Positions 1 through 8,856 of a stretch of 64,000 nt of DNA are shown in pieces. The notes beneath the pieces are model-generated. The model was given only the letters and a program-made list of their open reading frames with translations. It had not been told where the DNA came from and made no database searches. Origin of the DNA: Armatimonadota bacterium (lineage in GTDB: Bacteria > Armatimonadota > UBA10988); the NCBI GenBank assembly GCA_016235455.1, contig JACRKZ010000021.1, positions 1-64,000 on the forward strand, read 5' to 3'. A program made the position numbers and the translations under genes. Within the stretch, counting starts at the first letter, position 1. Every line of letters begins with the position of its first letter.

Positions 1-41
1 ACGAGAAGCACGACCTCGTGCGCATCGCCTGGCCGCGCTGA
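1..41 (+). CDS. 3' end of an unidentified plus-strand gene
   Basis: An open frame entering from the left edge reads EKHDLVRIAWPR and stops at TGA 39-41. It is convergent with the PEGA-protein gene, whose stop lies 7 bases further on. Twelve residues are not enough to name a family. It is reported only because the frame, the stop and the tight convergent spacing fit the gene density of the rest of the window. It could be chance. Confidence 0.3.
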   Translation, partial: EKHDLVRIAWPR

Positions 42-47
42 CCCGCC

Positions 48-1928
48 CTACCCCACCGGCACGGGCTTGGTCTCCAAGATGAAGCGCAGGCGCTCGGGCG
101 CCGAGGTCTCGTGCATGCGCGCGACCGCGCCAGGCCGGAGCACCAGGCGCACGCGGAAGCCGCCCTTGGCGTTGGTCAGCGGCTCGACGGTCACGCCCAC
201 GACATGCGGGTGCTTGGGCACCTCCCAGGCCGCGGGCTTGGCCAGCCCCTTGACGCCGGGGAAGTCGATGGCCAGCCCGTCGGGCAGCGCGGTGAGCAGC
301 GACGGCCGGCTGGGCGAGACCACCACGCTGAAGGCCTGGTGACCGTTGTTGAGCTGCGCCAGCACCACGTGCAGACCGGCATCGCGGCCCAGCGGCAGCT
401 TCTGCTGCCAGAGGATCTTGTCCAGCACGAAGGTCAGCGTCGACGTCGAGACATCGTTGGGCGACGGCGCCGGCTTGGCGCCCACCTCGACCTTGGCGGT
501 CTGGCCGGCGGCCAGCACCAGTCGGCGCGCCGTGGGCTCGCCCTTGGCCGGTACCACGACCACCTCATGCTCGCCCGGCGGCACGTTGCTCAGCTCGATG
601 GGCGTGACGCCCATGTCCTTGCCGTTGAGCAGCACCTTGGCGCCCGGCGGCTCCGACGTGACCCGGATGACGCCGGCCAACGCCTCCAGCGTGGCCTTCA
701 GGTTCATCGCCTGGGCCATGGTGACCTTGGTCGACCAGGGCCGGTAGCCCGCGCGGCGCACGGCCACCTCGACGTCGCCGCTGAGGCCCGGCACGTCCAG
801 CGGCGTGCGGCCCTTGACCTCGCCGTTGATGACCACCTCGGCCTCGGCCGGCTCGGACTCGACGCGCAGCGTGGCGGCCGTCTGCACCGCCGTCGGCGCG
901 ACGGGCTGAGAGAGTTGCAGGGGTACGGTGAAGAGCCCAGCGCCCCGGTCGACCGCGGTCACCACGCGCCGCCAGGGCAGGGCCAGCGGATGGCTGGCAC
1001 CGATTTCGCGGTCGCCCGCGGGCAGCATGAGGCGGGTCGGCGTGAGGCCGCGCACCTCGCTGTCGACGGTGACCAGCGCACCCCAGGGCCGGCTGGTGAC
1101 GACCAGCGGCGAGCCCTCGCCGCGCGGCAGCGCGCCGTCGGCCGGCAGCAGGCGCAGCCGGGCGCCCGGCGCGAGCGGAATGCGATCGCCCACCGTGAGC
1201 GCGACGATGTCGCCCTCGGCCGCGCCGAGCACGGCGCGGCCCAGCGGCTGACCTTCGGCCACGAAACGCTCAGCCGTGGTCTCGCTGACCAGCGACGGGC
1301 CGAGCCGTTCGGCGTCGTAACCAGCGGCGTTGGCCGGCAGCGGGCCATCGACGCGACAGCGAATCTCCTGGCGCGGCGCGCTGGCCCGCACGTCGAGCAC
1401 TTCAGCGGTGGGATAGGCCGCCAGCCGCAGCCAGCGCGCCCACAAGCCGGCCACCGACCGCTCGAAGGCGGTGGTCAAGCCCGATTCATCAAGCGTGGCA
1501 CGCAGCGTGGGCGGCAGGTCGATCTCGTTGCGGCGCGCGTCGAACGCGGCCAGCCCGGCGATGAGCACTCGCGCCGGCGCCAGTTCCTCGGCCAAGGTGA
1601 TGATCAGCACCACATCGGCCTCGGTGGCGACAGCGACGCGCCGGCCCAACTCACCCGCACACAGCCCGCGGGCCACGCCGGCCAGCTCGGCGGTGGGTCG
1701 CACCTGGCTGACGGCGGCGCTGCCCGACTGCCCAAGCAACTCGACCACGGAGGCGCCGAGCGTTTCGGAAAGCTGGGTCAGGTCGCCCTCGCGAGCCGGG
1801 GCCACATAGACCGCCACCTTGCGGATGGGCGGCAGACCGGCGGCGCGAAGCGGCGACAGCCCGCCACACAGCGCCACGAACGCCAGCCCTACGCAGAGCC
1901 GAGCCAGCTTGGCCAAGGCCATCATCAA
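48..1928 (-). CDS. Secreted PEGA-domain protein with three PEGA repeats and an AMIN-like C-terminus
   Basis: The 626-residue product starts with a signal peptide (about residues 1-30, hydrophobic core then LRAAG). Residues about 35-260 form an unassigned globular region. Three PEGA-type repeats follow at roughly 274-335, 352-415 and 419-483, recognisable by patterns such as SEPAEAEVVINGEVKGRTPL and SEPPGAKVLLNGKDMGVTPI. PEGA domains are beta-sandwiches usually found in surface or periplasmic proteins. The last 125 residues are beta-rich and resemble an AMIN-type domain, which is an inference from pattern only. The gene starts 20 bases after the stop of the secreted Ig-like protein gene and shares its promoter, so the two probably work together at the cell surface. 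There is no enzymatic motif. Confidence 0.75.
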   Translation of the reverse strand: MMMALAKLARLCVGLAFVALCGGLSPLRAAGLPPIRKVAVYVAPAREGDLTQLSETLGASVVELLGQSGSAAVSQVRPTAELAGVARGLCAGELGRRVAVATEADVVLIITLAEELAPARVLIAGLAAFDARRNEIDLPPTLRATLDESGLTTAFERSVAGLWARWLRLAAYPTAEVLDVRASAPRQEIRCRVDGPLPANAAGYDAERLGPSLVSETTAERFVAEGQPLGRAVLGAAEGDIVALTVGDRIPLAPGARLRLLPADGALPRGEGSPLVVTSRPWGALVTVDSEVRGLTPTRLMLPAGDREIGASHPLALPWRRVVTAVDRGAGLFTVPLQLSQPVAPTAVQTAATLRVESEPAEAEVVINGEVKGRTPLDVPGLSGDVEVAVRRAGYRPWSTKVTMAQAMNLKATLEALAGVIRVTSEPPGAKVLLNGKDMGVTPIELSNVPPGEHEVVVVPAKGEPTARRLVLAAGQTAKVEVGAKPAPSPNDVSTSTLTFVLDKILWQQKLPLGRDAGLHVVLAQLNNGHQAFSVVVSPSRPSLLTALPDGLAIDFPGVKGLAKPAAWEVPKHPHVVGVTVEPLTNAKGGFRVRLVLRPGAVARMHETSAPERLRFILETKPVPVG

Positions 1929-1948
1929 CGTCGCCTTCCCCGGCCCGA

Positions 1949-3415
1949 TCAGTGCTTGATGGGTGCCGCCACGTTGACCGGCACGGATTCGTTGACCAGA
2001 CCGCAGGTCACCTGCACCAGGCCCGCCAGGGCGCCGGGCTTCGGTGACAGCTTGACCTCGGCCAGCCCGCCCTTGGTCTGCACCAGGGCGCGCACGCCGG
2101 GCGGCACAGCGCCGTCGATGGCCCAGCCGTCGGGCGCCGCCACGAGCACGGGCGTGCCGTCGGCCACATGCTGGCGCCAGGCGTCGATGACCTCGATGCC
2201 CAGTGTGATGCTCTCGCTCGGATCGACCGCGCGCACCGACGGGCTCAGCGCCACGTGGCGCGGGAAGCCCGGCAGATGGAAGCGACGCACGACCGCCGAG
2301 CGCCGCTCACCCGAGGGCGACACGGCCGTGACGGCCAACTCGTAGGGACCCGGCTCCAGCGGCCCGGCATCGACCACCGAGGTGGCGCGCGGCACGGCGA
2401 AGGTGCCGGTCACGGACTGCGTGCCGGTCACCGGCTGGCTGCGCCCGTTGAGCGTGGCGGTAACCGTGACGCCGGCCTCGTGGGTCAGAGCCAGGTCGAC
2501 CGACTTGGTGCTCTGCCAGCCCTCGGCCGGCGAGGCGACCTCCAGCAGGGGATTGCTGATGCGGCCCCAGATGGTGACCGGCGTGGTGCGCTGGTTGCCC
2601 AGGTCGTCGGTCAGCGTCATCGTGTAGCGGTTGATGCCGTCGACCACGGGAATGGTGGTCAGATCGAAGAAGCCTTGTGCATTGGCCACGGCGGAGATGG
2701 CGGGGCCACCCTCTTGGGTCAGCTTGATGGTCGCGCCGGGCTCACTGCGCCCGCCGATGGCGAACGGATTGCGCTCGACGTACTCGATGGGACCTGGCGT
2801 GACCAACTGCAGCAGCGGCGCCTCGCGGTCGATCTCGAGCCGGCGCAGGCCAGCGCCACCGGGCTCCAGGTTGAGCGAGACCACCCAGCCGCCGTCGGCC
2901 AGGTCGAGCGGCAGCCGCCACTGGCCATCGAGCCCGGCCTTGGCCGAGCCGACGAGCACCTCGCCGCGCATCACCGTGACCTGGGAGTCGGGGCTGGCCG
3001 TGCCGACAATCTCCACGCTCGGCCCGCCGGCCAGCAGGGCATCGGGGTTGGCCGAACGCACGGCCCCACCGGCCGACTCCGGCGCGGTCACCTGGCGCTC
3101 GATGGCCGTCTGGCGGCCGGCCGCGTCGACGGCGGTCAGCGCGATCTGATTGGCGCCGGCGCGCAGCGTCACGTCGGCAAACTGGAAGACGCCCTTGTCG
3201 TCGGCCTTGGCGGTGCGCGTGTCACCGTTGATCTTGAGCGTGACCACGGCGCCCGGCGCGGTGGCGCCGCGCAGTACGATGCGCGCGCCCGCGGCAGCCT
3301 GCGCCAGAGGCTGATCCTGCAGGGTCAACGGCGGGGTCACCGGGGCTTCGCCCGCGGCCCAGACCACCGTCGCCCCTAGCAACGCCACACCTGCCCATCG
3401 TCGTGCGATACCCAC
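1949..3415 (-). CDS. Secreted multi-domain bacterial Ig-like protein
   Basis: The 488-residue product has a signal peptide (basic MGIARRW, then a hydrophobic stretch ending near AAGEA) followed by at least three beta-sandwich repeats of the bacterial Ig/Glucodextranase-B type. The repeats are visible as recurring G(A/S)xVTLxxNG, GxFxF and GxNxIxLTAxDxxGxxT patterns around residues 45-110, 130-195 and 205-285. Such repeats are adhesive or structural. The start is a GTG with GGGAG about 8 bases upstream. It is the first gene of a two-gene operon with the PEGA protein and lies directly behind a strong-looking promoter at 3451-3479. No catalytic residues are seen. Confidence 0.7.
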   Translation of the reverse strand: MGIARRWAGVALLGATVVWAAGEAPVTPPLTLQDQPLAQAAAGARIVLRGATAPGAVVTLKINGDTRTAKADDKGVFQFADVTLRAGANQIALTAVDAAGRQTAIERQVTAPESAGGAVRSANPDALLAGGPSVEIVGTASPDSQVTVMRGEVLVGSAKAGLDGQWRLPLDLADGGWVVSLNLEPGGAGLRRLEIDREAPLLQLVTPGPIEYVERNPFAIGGRSEPGATIKLTQEGGPAISAVANAQGFFDLTTIPVVDGINRYTMTLTDDLGNQRTTPVTIWGRISNPLLEVASPAEGWQSTKSVDLALTHEAGVTVTATLNGRSQPVTGTQSVTGTFAVPRATSVVDAGPLEPGPYELAVTAVSPSGERRSAVVRRFHLPGFPRHVALSPSVRAVDPSESITLGIEVIDAWRQHVADGTPVLVAAPDGWAIDGAVPPGVRALVQTKGGLAEVKLSPKPGALAGLVQVTCGLVNESVPVNVAAPIKH

Positions 3416-3440
3416 CTGCCGTCTCCCTGTACTGTTGGGA

Positions 3441-4691
3441 TTACGACGCGATTCTAGGTCCCCGGGTCGCTGCCGTCAAGGCGACCTCAAGCCCAGCGGC
3501 CAGGTCCTCGAGCGTTTCCGCCGGCAGGAGGTGGTCGATGGCCGGCGAGTAGGCCCGCAGAGCGGAGTCAGCCGTGTACCAGCGGCCGGCGCGCTCGGGG
3601 TTGAGCCAGACCACGCGCGCACAGCGCCGGGCGATGTCCTCCAGCGCCCAGACACCGGGATCGAACCGGTTGCACCGCGCATCGCCCAGCACCACCAGGC
3701 AGGTGCGCGGGCCCAACAGGTCGGCGTGGTCGCTCAGCAGTTTGGCGAAGACGTGGCCGAAATCGCTCAGCGCCTGGCGGTCGAGGCCGGCCAGGTCGTC
3801 CAGCGCGGCCAGCGCGTCGTCGAAGTCGGCACAGCGAAACAGCGGCGTCGCGTCCACCGGCCGGTCAACGAAGACGAAGCCCGCCGGCCGGTCCGAGATG
3901 CGGCCCAGTTGGTGCACCATGCGCAGCAGCAGTTCCGAACTGCGGCGTACGCTGCCGCTTACGTCGCACAGCAGCAGCAGGCGGGGCCGCGCGATGCGCC
4001 GCCGCCGCCGCACCAGCCGCCAGGGCACGCCGCCGGTGCGCGCGGCGCGCGCCACGGTGGCGCGCAGGTCGACCCTCCCGTGCTCGGCATGGCGCCAGCG
4101 GCGCGAGTAGCGCGTGCGCAGCAGCCGGCCCAGTCGTTCCGCCTCACGTGCCAGGGCCGCCTCGTCCACCGGGTCGGGCCGCTGCCAGAGCGGCCGCCGG
4201 CCGAGGCGCCGACCCTCGGCTTCACGCAGTTCAGCGGCCGACCGCGCCACCGCCTGCTGGCGTTGCGCCTCGTCGACCGGCTCGAGGGCCGCGGCGGTGG
4301 GGCTGGGCCGGTCGGCTTCGCTCGGCTTGGGCTCGGCCGCGGGCTTGCCCTGCGCGGCCGGTGTCTGCCCGGCGCGCTGACCGCGGCCCGCCGGCCGCTG
4401 GCCGGGACGCTGCCCGGCCTGCCGTTTGGCCGAGCCACGGCCCTCGCCAGGCCAAGGCACACTGAAGAACGCGTCGAAAAGTCGGTCGAAGGCGGTACAA
4501 TGCTGGGGCGATTTGGACAGGCAGGCCCGCAACGCGAGCCGGAACCGGTCTCGGTCGTCGATGCCTGCCGCGCGCACCGCGGCCGCCGCGTCGATCAATT
4601 CCGCCGGTGAAACCGGCAGGCCGGCTTTACGCAGCGCATGAGCGAATTCGAGCAATCTATCGGTCAAAACGGGCCATCCGGCGGCGAGCAT
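3441..4691 (-). CDS. CoxE-like VWA domain protein
   Basis: The product (416 residues with this start) has an alpha-helical N-terminus of about 80 residues, a low-complexity Arg/Gly/Pro/Ala linker (about 82-135) and a C-terminal von Willebrand A domain. DVSGS at about 243-247 is the DxSxS MIDAS metal motif. The overall pattern matches the CoxE/VWA family, whose members usually act with a MoxR-type AAA+ ATPase in metalloenzyme or complex maturation. No MoxR gene is present in the window, so the partner is elsewhere or outside the window. The assigned start overlaps the divergent acyltransferase gene by 54 bases, so one of the two starts is probably further inside. Confidence 0.75.
   Translation of the reverse strand: MLAAGWPVLTDRLLEFAHALRKAGLPVSPAELIDAAAAVRAAGIDDRDRFRLALRACLSKSPQHCTAFDRLFDAFFSVPWPGEGRGSAKRQAGQRPGQRPAGRGQRAGQTPAAQGKPAAEPKPSEADRPSPTAAALEPVDEAQRQQAVARSAAELREAEGRRLGRRPLWQRPDPVDEAALAREAERLGRLLRTRYSRRWRHAEHGRVDLRATVARAARTGGVPWRLVRRRRRIARPRLLLLCDVSGSVRRSSELLLRMVHQLGRISDRPAGFVFVDRPVDATPLFRCADFDDALAALDDLAGLDRQALSDFGHVFAKLLSDHADLLGPRTCLVVLGDARCNRFDPGVWALEDIARRCARVVWLNPERAGRWYTADSALRAYSPAIDHLLPAETLEDLAAGLEVALTAATRGPRIAS
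3451..3479 (-). promoter_or_regulatory. Sigma70-type promoter for the Ig-like/PEGA operon
   Basis: On the minus strand TTGACG (3479-3474), a 17-base spacer and TAGAAT (3456-3451) lie inside the 3' end of the VWA gene. Transcription would start near 3444, about 30 bases before the GTG start at 3415. The hexamers and spacing are identical to those of the metal-efflux operon promoter at 13045-13073. Confidence 0.7.
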
Positions 4692-5633
4692 GACTCGCGG
4701 CGGGCGCCCGCGTCAAGGTCCAGCCACCTGGGCCGCGCGCTGCTGCGCTGGTTCGTGGCCTATGTGGTCTGGTTCCTGTTCCAACTGCTGTGGCACTTCC
4801 CGGCACTGGATCGCATCACCGCGACCATCGTCCTGTTCCTCGTGCGCCTGCTCAACCCCAGCCTGCACCACCGCATGTTGGACAACCTGCGCCTCGTCTA
4901 CGGCCGGCAGATGACCCCCGAGCAGCGTCGTCAACTGGCCGAGCGGGTCTGGGCCAATGAGTCCGCCACCTTCATCGAGTTCATCCACGGCCGCCGCCTG
5001 TCGCCCCACGAGGTGCGGCGGGTGACGGTCTTCCGGGGCCTGCGCCGCCTGGGCCAGGCCACCGCCGGCGGTCACGGCGTCATTGTGCTCACCGGCCACT
5101 TCGGCAACTTCGAGTGGCTGGGCATGGCCCTGGCCTCGTTTGGCCTGCCCGCGGCGGCCATCGCCCGCGCCAACCGCAGCGTGGCCGAGCAGGTGGTGGC
5201 CGAAGTACGCGAGACCCACGGCCTGGAGATCGTCTACGACACCGACTGGCGGCGCGCCATCTCGCTGCTGAAGCAGGGCGTCAGCGTGGGTATCGTCGCC
5301 GACCAGGCCGTCCGCCGGGGCGGCATCATGGCCGAGTTCCTGGGTCAGCAGGCTACCACGCCGCTGGGACCGTTCATCCTGGCACGCTTTGGCAATGCGC
5401 CGCTGATACCCGTGTTCATCACGCGCGACGCCAATGGCCGCCACATCATCGAGGCCCATCCGGCGCTGGAGATGCCCCGTACCCGTGACCGCGATGCCGA
5501 CTTCCGCGCCGCCGCGCAGACCATGAACGACCACTTCTCGGCGCAGATCCACTCCCGTCCCGAGCAGTGGCACTGGCTGCACCGACGCTTCAAGCCGCCC
5601 CTCAGCCTGCACGGCGAGAAGGGCGACTTGTAG
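4638..5633 (+). CDS. LpxL/HtrB-family lipid A acyltransferase-like protein
   Basis: The 331-residue product matches the bacterial lysophospholipid/lauroyl acyltransferase family. It has an N-terminal hydrophobic anchor (about 33-60), the catalytic HxxxxxE motif in LTGHFGNFEW (His153, Glu159), the conserved DQ at about 222, NAPLIPVF, and the C-terminal SRPEQWHWLHRR stretch. These enzymes add a secondary acyl chain to lipid A at the inner face of the cytoplasmic membrane, so this gene supports a diderm envelope. The N-terminal 30 residues are atypical and overlap the divergent VWA gene, so the true start may be later. The acyl donor and exact acceptor cannot be told from sequence. Confidence 0.85.
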   Translation: MSEFEQSIGQNGPSGGEHDSRRAPASRSSHLGRALLRWFVAYVVWFLFQLLWHFPALDRITATIVLFLVRLLNPSLHHRMLDNLRLVYGRQMTPEQRRQLAERVWANESATFIEFIHGRRLSPHEVRRVTVFRGLRRLGQATAGGHGVIVLTGHFGNFEWLGMALASFGLPAAAIARANRSVAEQVVAEVRETHGLEIVYDTDWRRAISLLKQGVSVGIVADQAVRRGGIMAEFLGQQATTPLGPFILARFGNAPLIPVFITRDANGRHIIEAHPALEMPRTRDRDADFRAAAQTMNDHFSAQIHSRPEQWHWLHRRFKPPLSLHGEKGDL

Positions 5634-5650
5634 CGTCAGCACTCACCGCG

Positions 5651-8600
5651 TCAGACCTCGGCGTCCGCGGCCCGGCGCGACTCGAAGGTGCGGTAGAGCA
5701 CCGGCAGCACGAACAGCGTGAGCAGCGTGCAGGTGACTAGCCCGCCGATGACGACGGTCGCCAGTGGTCGCTGCACTTCCGCCCCCGCGGTGTGCGAGAA
5801 GGCCATCGGGAAGAACCCGATCATGTCGCACAGCGCCGTCATCAGGATCGGTCGCAAGCGCACGTCGGCACCGCGCCGCAGCACCTGCTCGATGGGCTCA
5901 CCGGCCCCGCGCAGGCTGTTGAAGTAGGCCACCATCACCACGCCGTTGAGCACCGCGATGCCGGCCAGCACGATGAACCCGACCCCGGCCGAGATGGAGA
6001 ACGGCAGGCCCCGCAGCCACAGCGCCATGATGCCGCCCGAGATGGCGAACGGCACGTTGGTGTAGATCAGCAACGCGCTCCGCAGCGAGCCGAAGGTCAG
6101 GTAGAGCAGCACCAGGATGAGCGCCAGGGCCATGGGCACCACCAGCAGCAGGCGCTCGCGGGCACGGCGCAGATTCTCGAACTGGCCGCCCCAGTCCAGG
6201 CTGTAGCCCGGCGGCAGCTTCACGCCAGCATCGATGCGGCGCTGCGCCTCGGCCACGAACGAGCCGATATCGCGGCCGCGCACGTTCAGTTCCACCACCT
6301 TCCGGCGCGAGGCGCCTTCGCGGCTGATCTGAGCCGGGCCTTCGGTCAGGTCCAGCCGCGCCACTTCCCGCAGCGGCACGCGTTCGCCGGTGCGTGACTG
6401 CAGCAGCAGGTTGCCGATGGCTTCCGGCGTAGCCCGGTCCTCCGGCCTGAGGCGTGCCACGATGCGGTAGCGGGCATCGCCTTCGAGCACCTCGCCGGCG
6501 TCGGCGCCACCGATGCCGATGGCGATCAGATCGCGCACGTCCTCGACATTGAGGCCGTGGCGCGAAAGCCTGGCGCGGTCCATCTCGATGTTGAGCTGCG
6601 GCAAGCCCTCGGTCTGCTCCACCTGCACGTCAGCCGCGCCTCGCGTGGCCTTGAGCAGACCCTCGATCTGCTCGGCCAGCCGGTCGAGCTCGTCGAACTC
6701 GGGACCGAACACCTTGACCGCCACGTCGCTGCGCACACCCGACACCAGCTCGTTGACGCGCAACTCGATCGGCTGGCCGTAGCCCACGCTGATGCCGGGC
6801 AAGGTGTTCAGCCGCCGCTCGATCTCGGCGCGAATGCCCTCCTTGGTCATGCCCGCCCGCCAGGTCTCGGGCGGCTGAAGGGTGACGAAGGTGTCCGTGA
6901 TTTCCGGGCCGGCCGGGTCCACCGCGATTTCGGCGCGGCCCGCCCGGCCCACCACCGAGCGTACCTCGGGAATGCCCTTCATCAGCCGCTCGGCCACCAG
7001 ATCCACGGCGACCGACTGGGTCAGCGACGTCGAGGGCAGCTTGACGATCTGTAGCGCCAGCGAGCCCTCGTCGAGCCGCGGGATGAACACACTGCCCAGG
7101 CGACCGAACAGCACCAGGCTGACCAGCAGCACGGCCACGGCGGCCACCAACACGGGCGCCGGCCGACGCAGGGCAGAGTCCAGTGCCGGCCGGTAGATGC
7201 GGCGCAGGAAGCCCATGAGGCGCGTGTCCTCGGCCGCCGGGTCCTCGCCGTCGTGCGCGGTGGGCGACGGCTTGAGCACGTAGGAGGCGAGCACCGGCAC
7301 CACCGTCAGCGCGACCAGCAGGGCCCCGACCAGCGCGAAGCAGACGGTCAGCGCCAGTGGTCGGAAGAGCTTGCCCTCCATGCCCTGCAAGGTCAGGATG
7401 GGCAGGTAGACGATGAGGATGATGAGCATCCCGAAGCCCACCGGCCGCGCCACCTCCAACGAGGATTCCAGCACGGTCTGCAGGCGGTTCCGGCCAGGAC
7501 GCTGCGCCATGAGGCGCATCGCGTTCTCGACCATGACCACGCCGCCGTCGATCAGGATGCCGAAGTCGATGGCGCCCAGGCTCATCAGGTTGCCGCTGAG
7601 CCGGGCCTGCATCATCAGCAGCACGGCCACGACCATGGCCAGCGGCATGACCGTGGCGATGACCAGCGAGCCGCGCAGGTTGCCCAGCAGCAGGTACAGC
7701 ACGATGATCACCAGCAGGCCGCCCTCGATCAGGTTGCGTAGCGCGGTCCACACGGTGCGATCGACCAGCTCCTGGCGGTCGTAATACGGATCGATGATCA
7801 CCCCGGCGGGCAGCGACTTCTGGACCTTGGGCAGCGCGTCCTTGATGGCGGTCACCGTGGTCCGCGCGTTGGCGTCCTTGAGCATCATGACGATGCCGGC
7901 CACCTGCTCGCCCTCGCCGTCGCGCGTGGTGGCACCCATGCGCACTTCGCCCTCGAACACGACCTCGGCCACCTCGCTCACGCGCAGCGGCGTGCCGTGC
8001 GCTGCTTTGAGCACGATGTTCTCAATATCCGCCACGTTGCGCACCAGGCCGATGCCGCGGACCAGGGCATACTCGCCGGTCCGTTCGATGAACGCGCCGC
8101 CGGCATTGCCGTTGTTGCGCTCGATGGCCTCGACCACATCGACCGCCGTCAGATCGTGGGCCAGCAGCCGGCGCGGGTCCATCCACACCTGGTACTGGCG
8201 CACCTCGCCGCCGAAGGCATTGACCTCGGCCACGCCCGGCACGCGCAGCAACTGCCGCCGCACAATCCAGTCCTGGACCGAGCGCAAGGCCTGCAGTTCG
8301 GCGCGCGCCAGCGTCGCCGGGTCGTCCGGCTGGCTGGCGTCGTAGCCCGGCACATGCTGCTGCACGGCGCGGATCATGTCGGCCGGCGGCACCTGCGGAT
8401 CGCGCCGCAGGGTGTACTGATAGACCTCGCCCAGCCCGGTGGACACTGGGCCCATGGTCGGGTTCAGGCCCATCTGCTGGGGCAGCTCGTCGCGCGCCGC
8501 CTGCAGCCGCTCGCCCACCAACTGGCGGGCGAAGAAGATGCTCACGCGGTCGTCGAAGACCACGGTGATCTGCGACAGACCGTACTTGCTCAGCGAGCGC

Positions 8601-8845
8601 ACTTCCTCCACTTCGGGCAGACCGGACAGCGCCGTTTCCAGCGGCACGGTAACCAGCTTCTCCACCTCGACCGGCGCGGTGCCGGGCACCTCGGTGTTGA
8701 TCTGCACCTGCACATTGGTGACATCCGGCACGGCGTCCAGCGGCAGCCGGCGTACAGCCCAGCCACCCGCCAGCAGCAGGAGCACCGCCACGACCAGAAC
8801 CACTCCCCGGTTGGCCAGGGAGAGGCGTACCACTCGTTCCATCAT
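5651..8845 (-). CDS. czcA: Heavy-metal efflux RND pump, CzcA/CusA family inner-membrane subunit
   Basis: At 1064 residues this is full length for an RND permease. It has an N-terminal membrane helix, porter domains, a second helix group from about 365, and DFG-x3-DG-x3-VEN in helix 4 (about 427-441). Among heavy-metal RND pumps that motif marks the divalent-cation type (Co/Zn/Cd/Ni) rather than the Cu/Ag type. The pump takes cations from periplasm or cytoplasm and, with adaptor and channel, exports them using the proton gradient. It is the last gene of the operon, 11 bases after the adaptor stop. The exact metal cannot be fixed, and the symbol denotes the family. Confidence 0.9.
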   Translation of the reverse strand: MMERVVRLSLANRGVVLVVAVLLLLAGGWAVRRLPLDAVPDVTNVQVQINTEVPGTAPVEVEKLVTVPLETALSGLPEVEEVRSLSKYGLSQITVVFDDRVSIFFARQLVGERLQAARDELPQQMGLNPTMGPVSTGLGEVYQYTLRRDPQVPPADMIRAVQQHVPGYDASQPDDPATLARAELQALRSVQDWIVRRQLLRVPGVAEVNAFGGEVRQYQVWMDPRRLLAHDLTAVDVVEAIERNNGNAGGAFIERTGEYALVRGIGLVRNVADIENIVLKAAHGTPLRVSEVAEVVFEGEVRMGATTRDGEGEQVAGIVMMLKDANARTTVTAIKDALPKVQKSLPAGVIIDPYYDRQELVDRTVWTALRNLIEGGLLVIIVLYLLLGNLRGSLVIATVMPLAMVVAVLLMMQARLSGNLMSLGAIDFGILIDGGVVMVENAMRLMAQRPGRNRLQTVLESSLEVARPVGFGMLIILIVYLPILTLQGMEGKLFRPLALTVCFALVGALLVALTVVPVLASYVLKPSPTAHDGEDPAAEDTRLMGFLRRIYRPALDSALRRPAPVLVAAVAVLLVSLVLFGRLGSVFIPRLDEGSLALQIVKLPSTSLTQSVAVDLVAERLMKGIPEVRSVVGRAGRAEIAVDPAGPEITDTFVTLQPPETWRAGMTKEGIRAEIERRLNTLPGISVGYGQPIELRVNELVSGVRSDVAVKVFGPEFDELDRLAEQIEGLLKATRGAADVQVEQTEGLPQLNIEMDRARLSRHGLNVEDVRDLIAIGIGGADAGEVLEGDARYRIVARLRPEDRATPEAIGNLLLQSRTGERVPLREVARLDLTEGPAQISREGASRRKVVELNVRGRDIGSFVAEAQRRIDAGVKLPPGYSLDWGGQFENLRRARERLLLVVPMALALILVLLYLTFGSLRSALLIYTNVPFAISGGIMALWLRGLPFSISAGVGFIVLAGIAVLNGVVMVAYFNSLRGAGEPIEQVLRRGADVRLRPILMTALCDMIGFFPMAFSHTAGAEVQRPLATVVIGGLVTCTLLTLFVLPVLYRTFESRRAADAEV

Positions 8846-8856
8846 GGTCGGTTCAC

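Noticed and set aside
111-2345. 744-residue open frame on the plus strand opposite the PEGA and Ig-like genes
   Set aside because: Composition is Arg/His/Gln/Gly-rich as expected for an antisense frame in high-GC DNA; it has no domain, no ribosome-binding sequence and covers two convincing genes.
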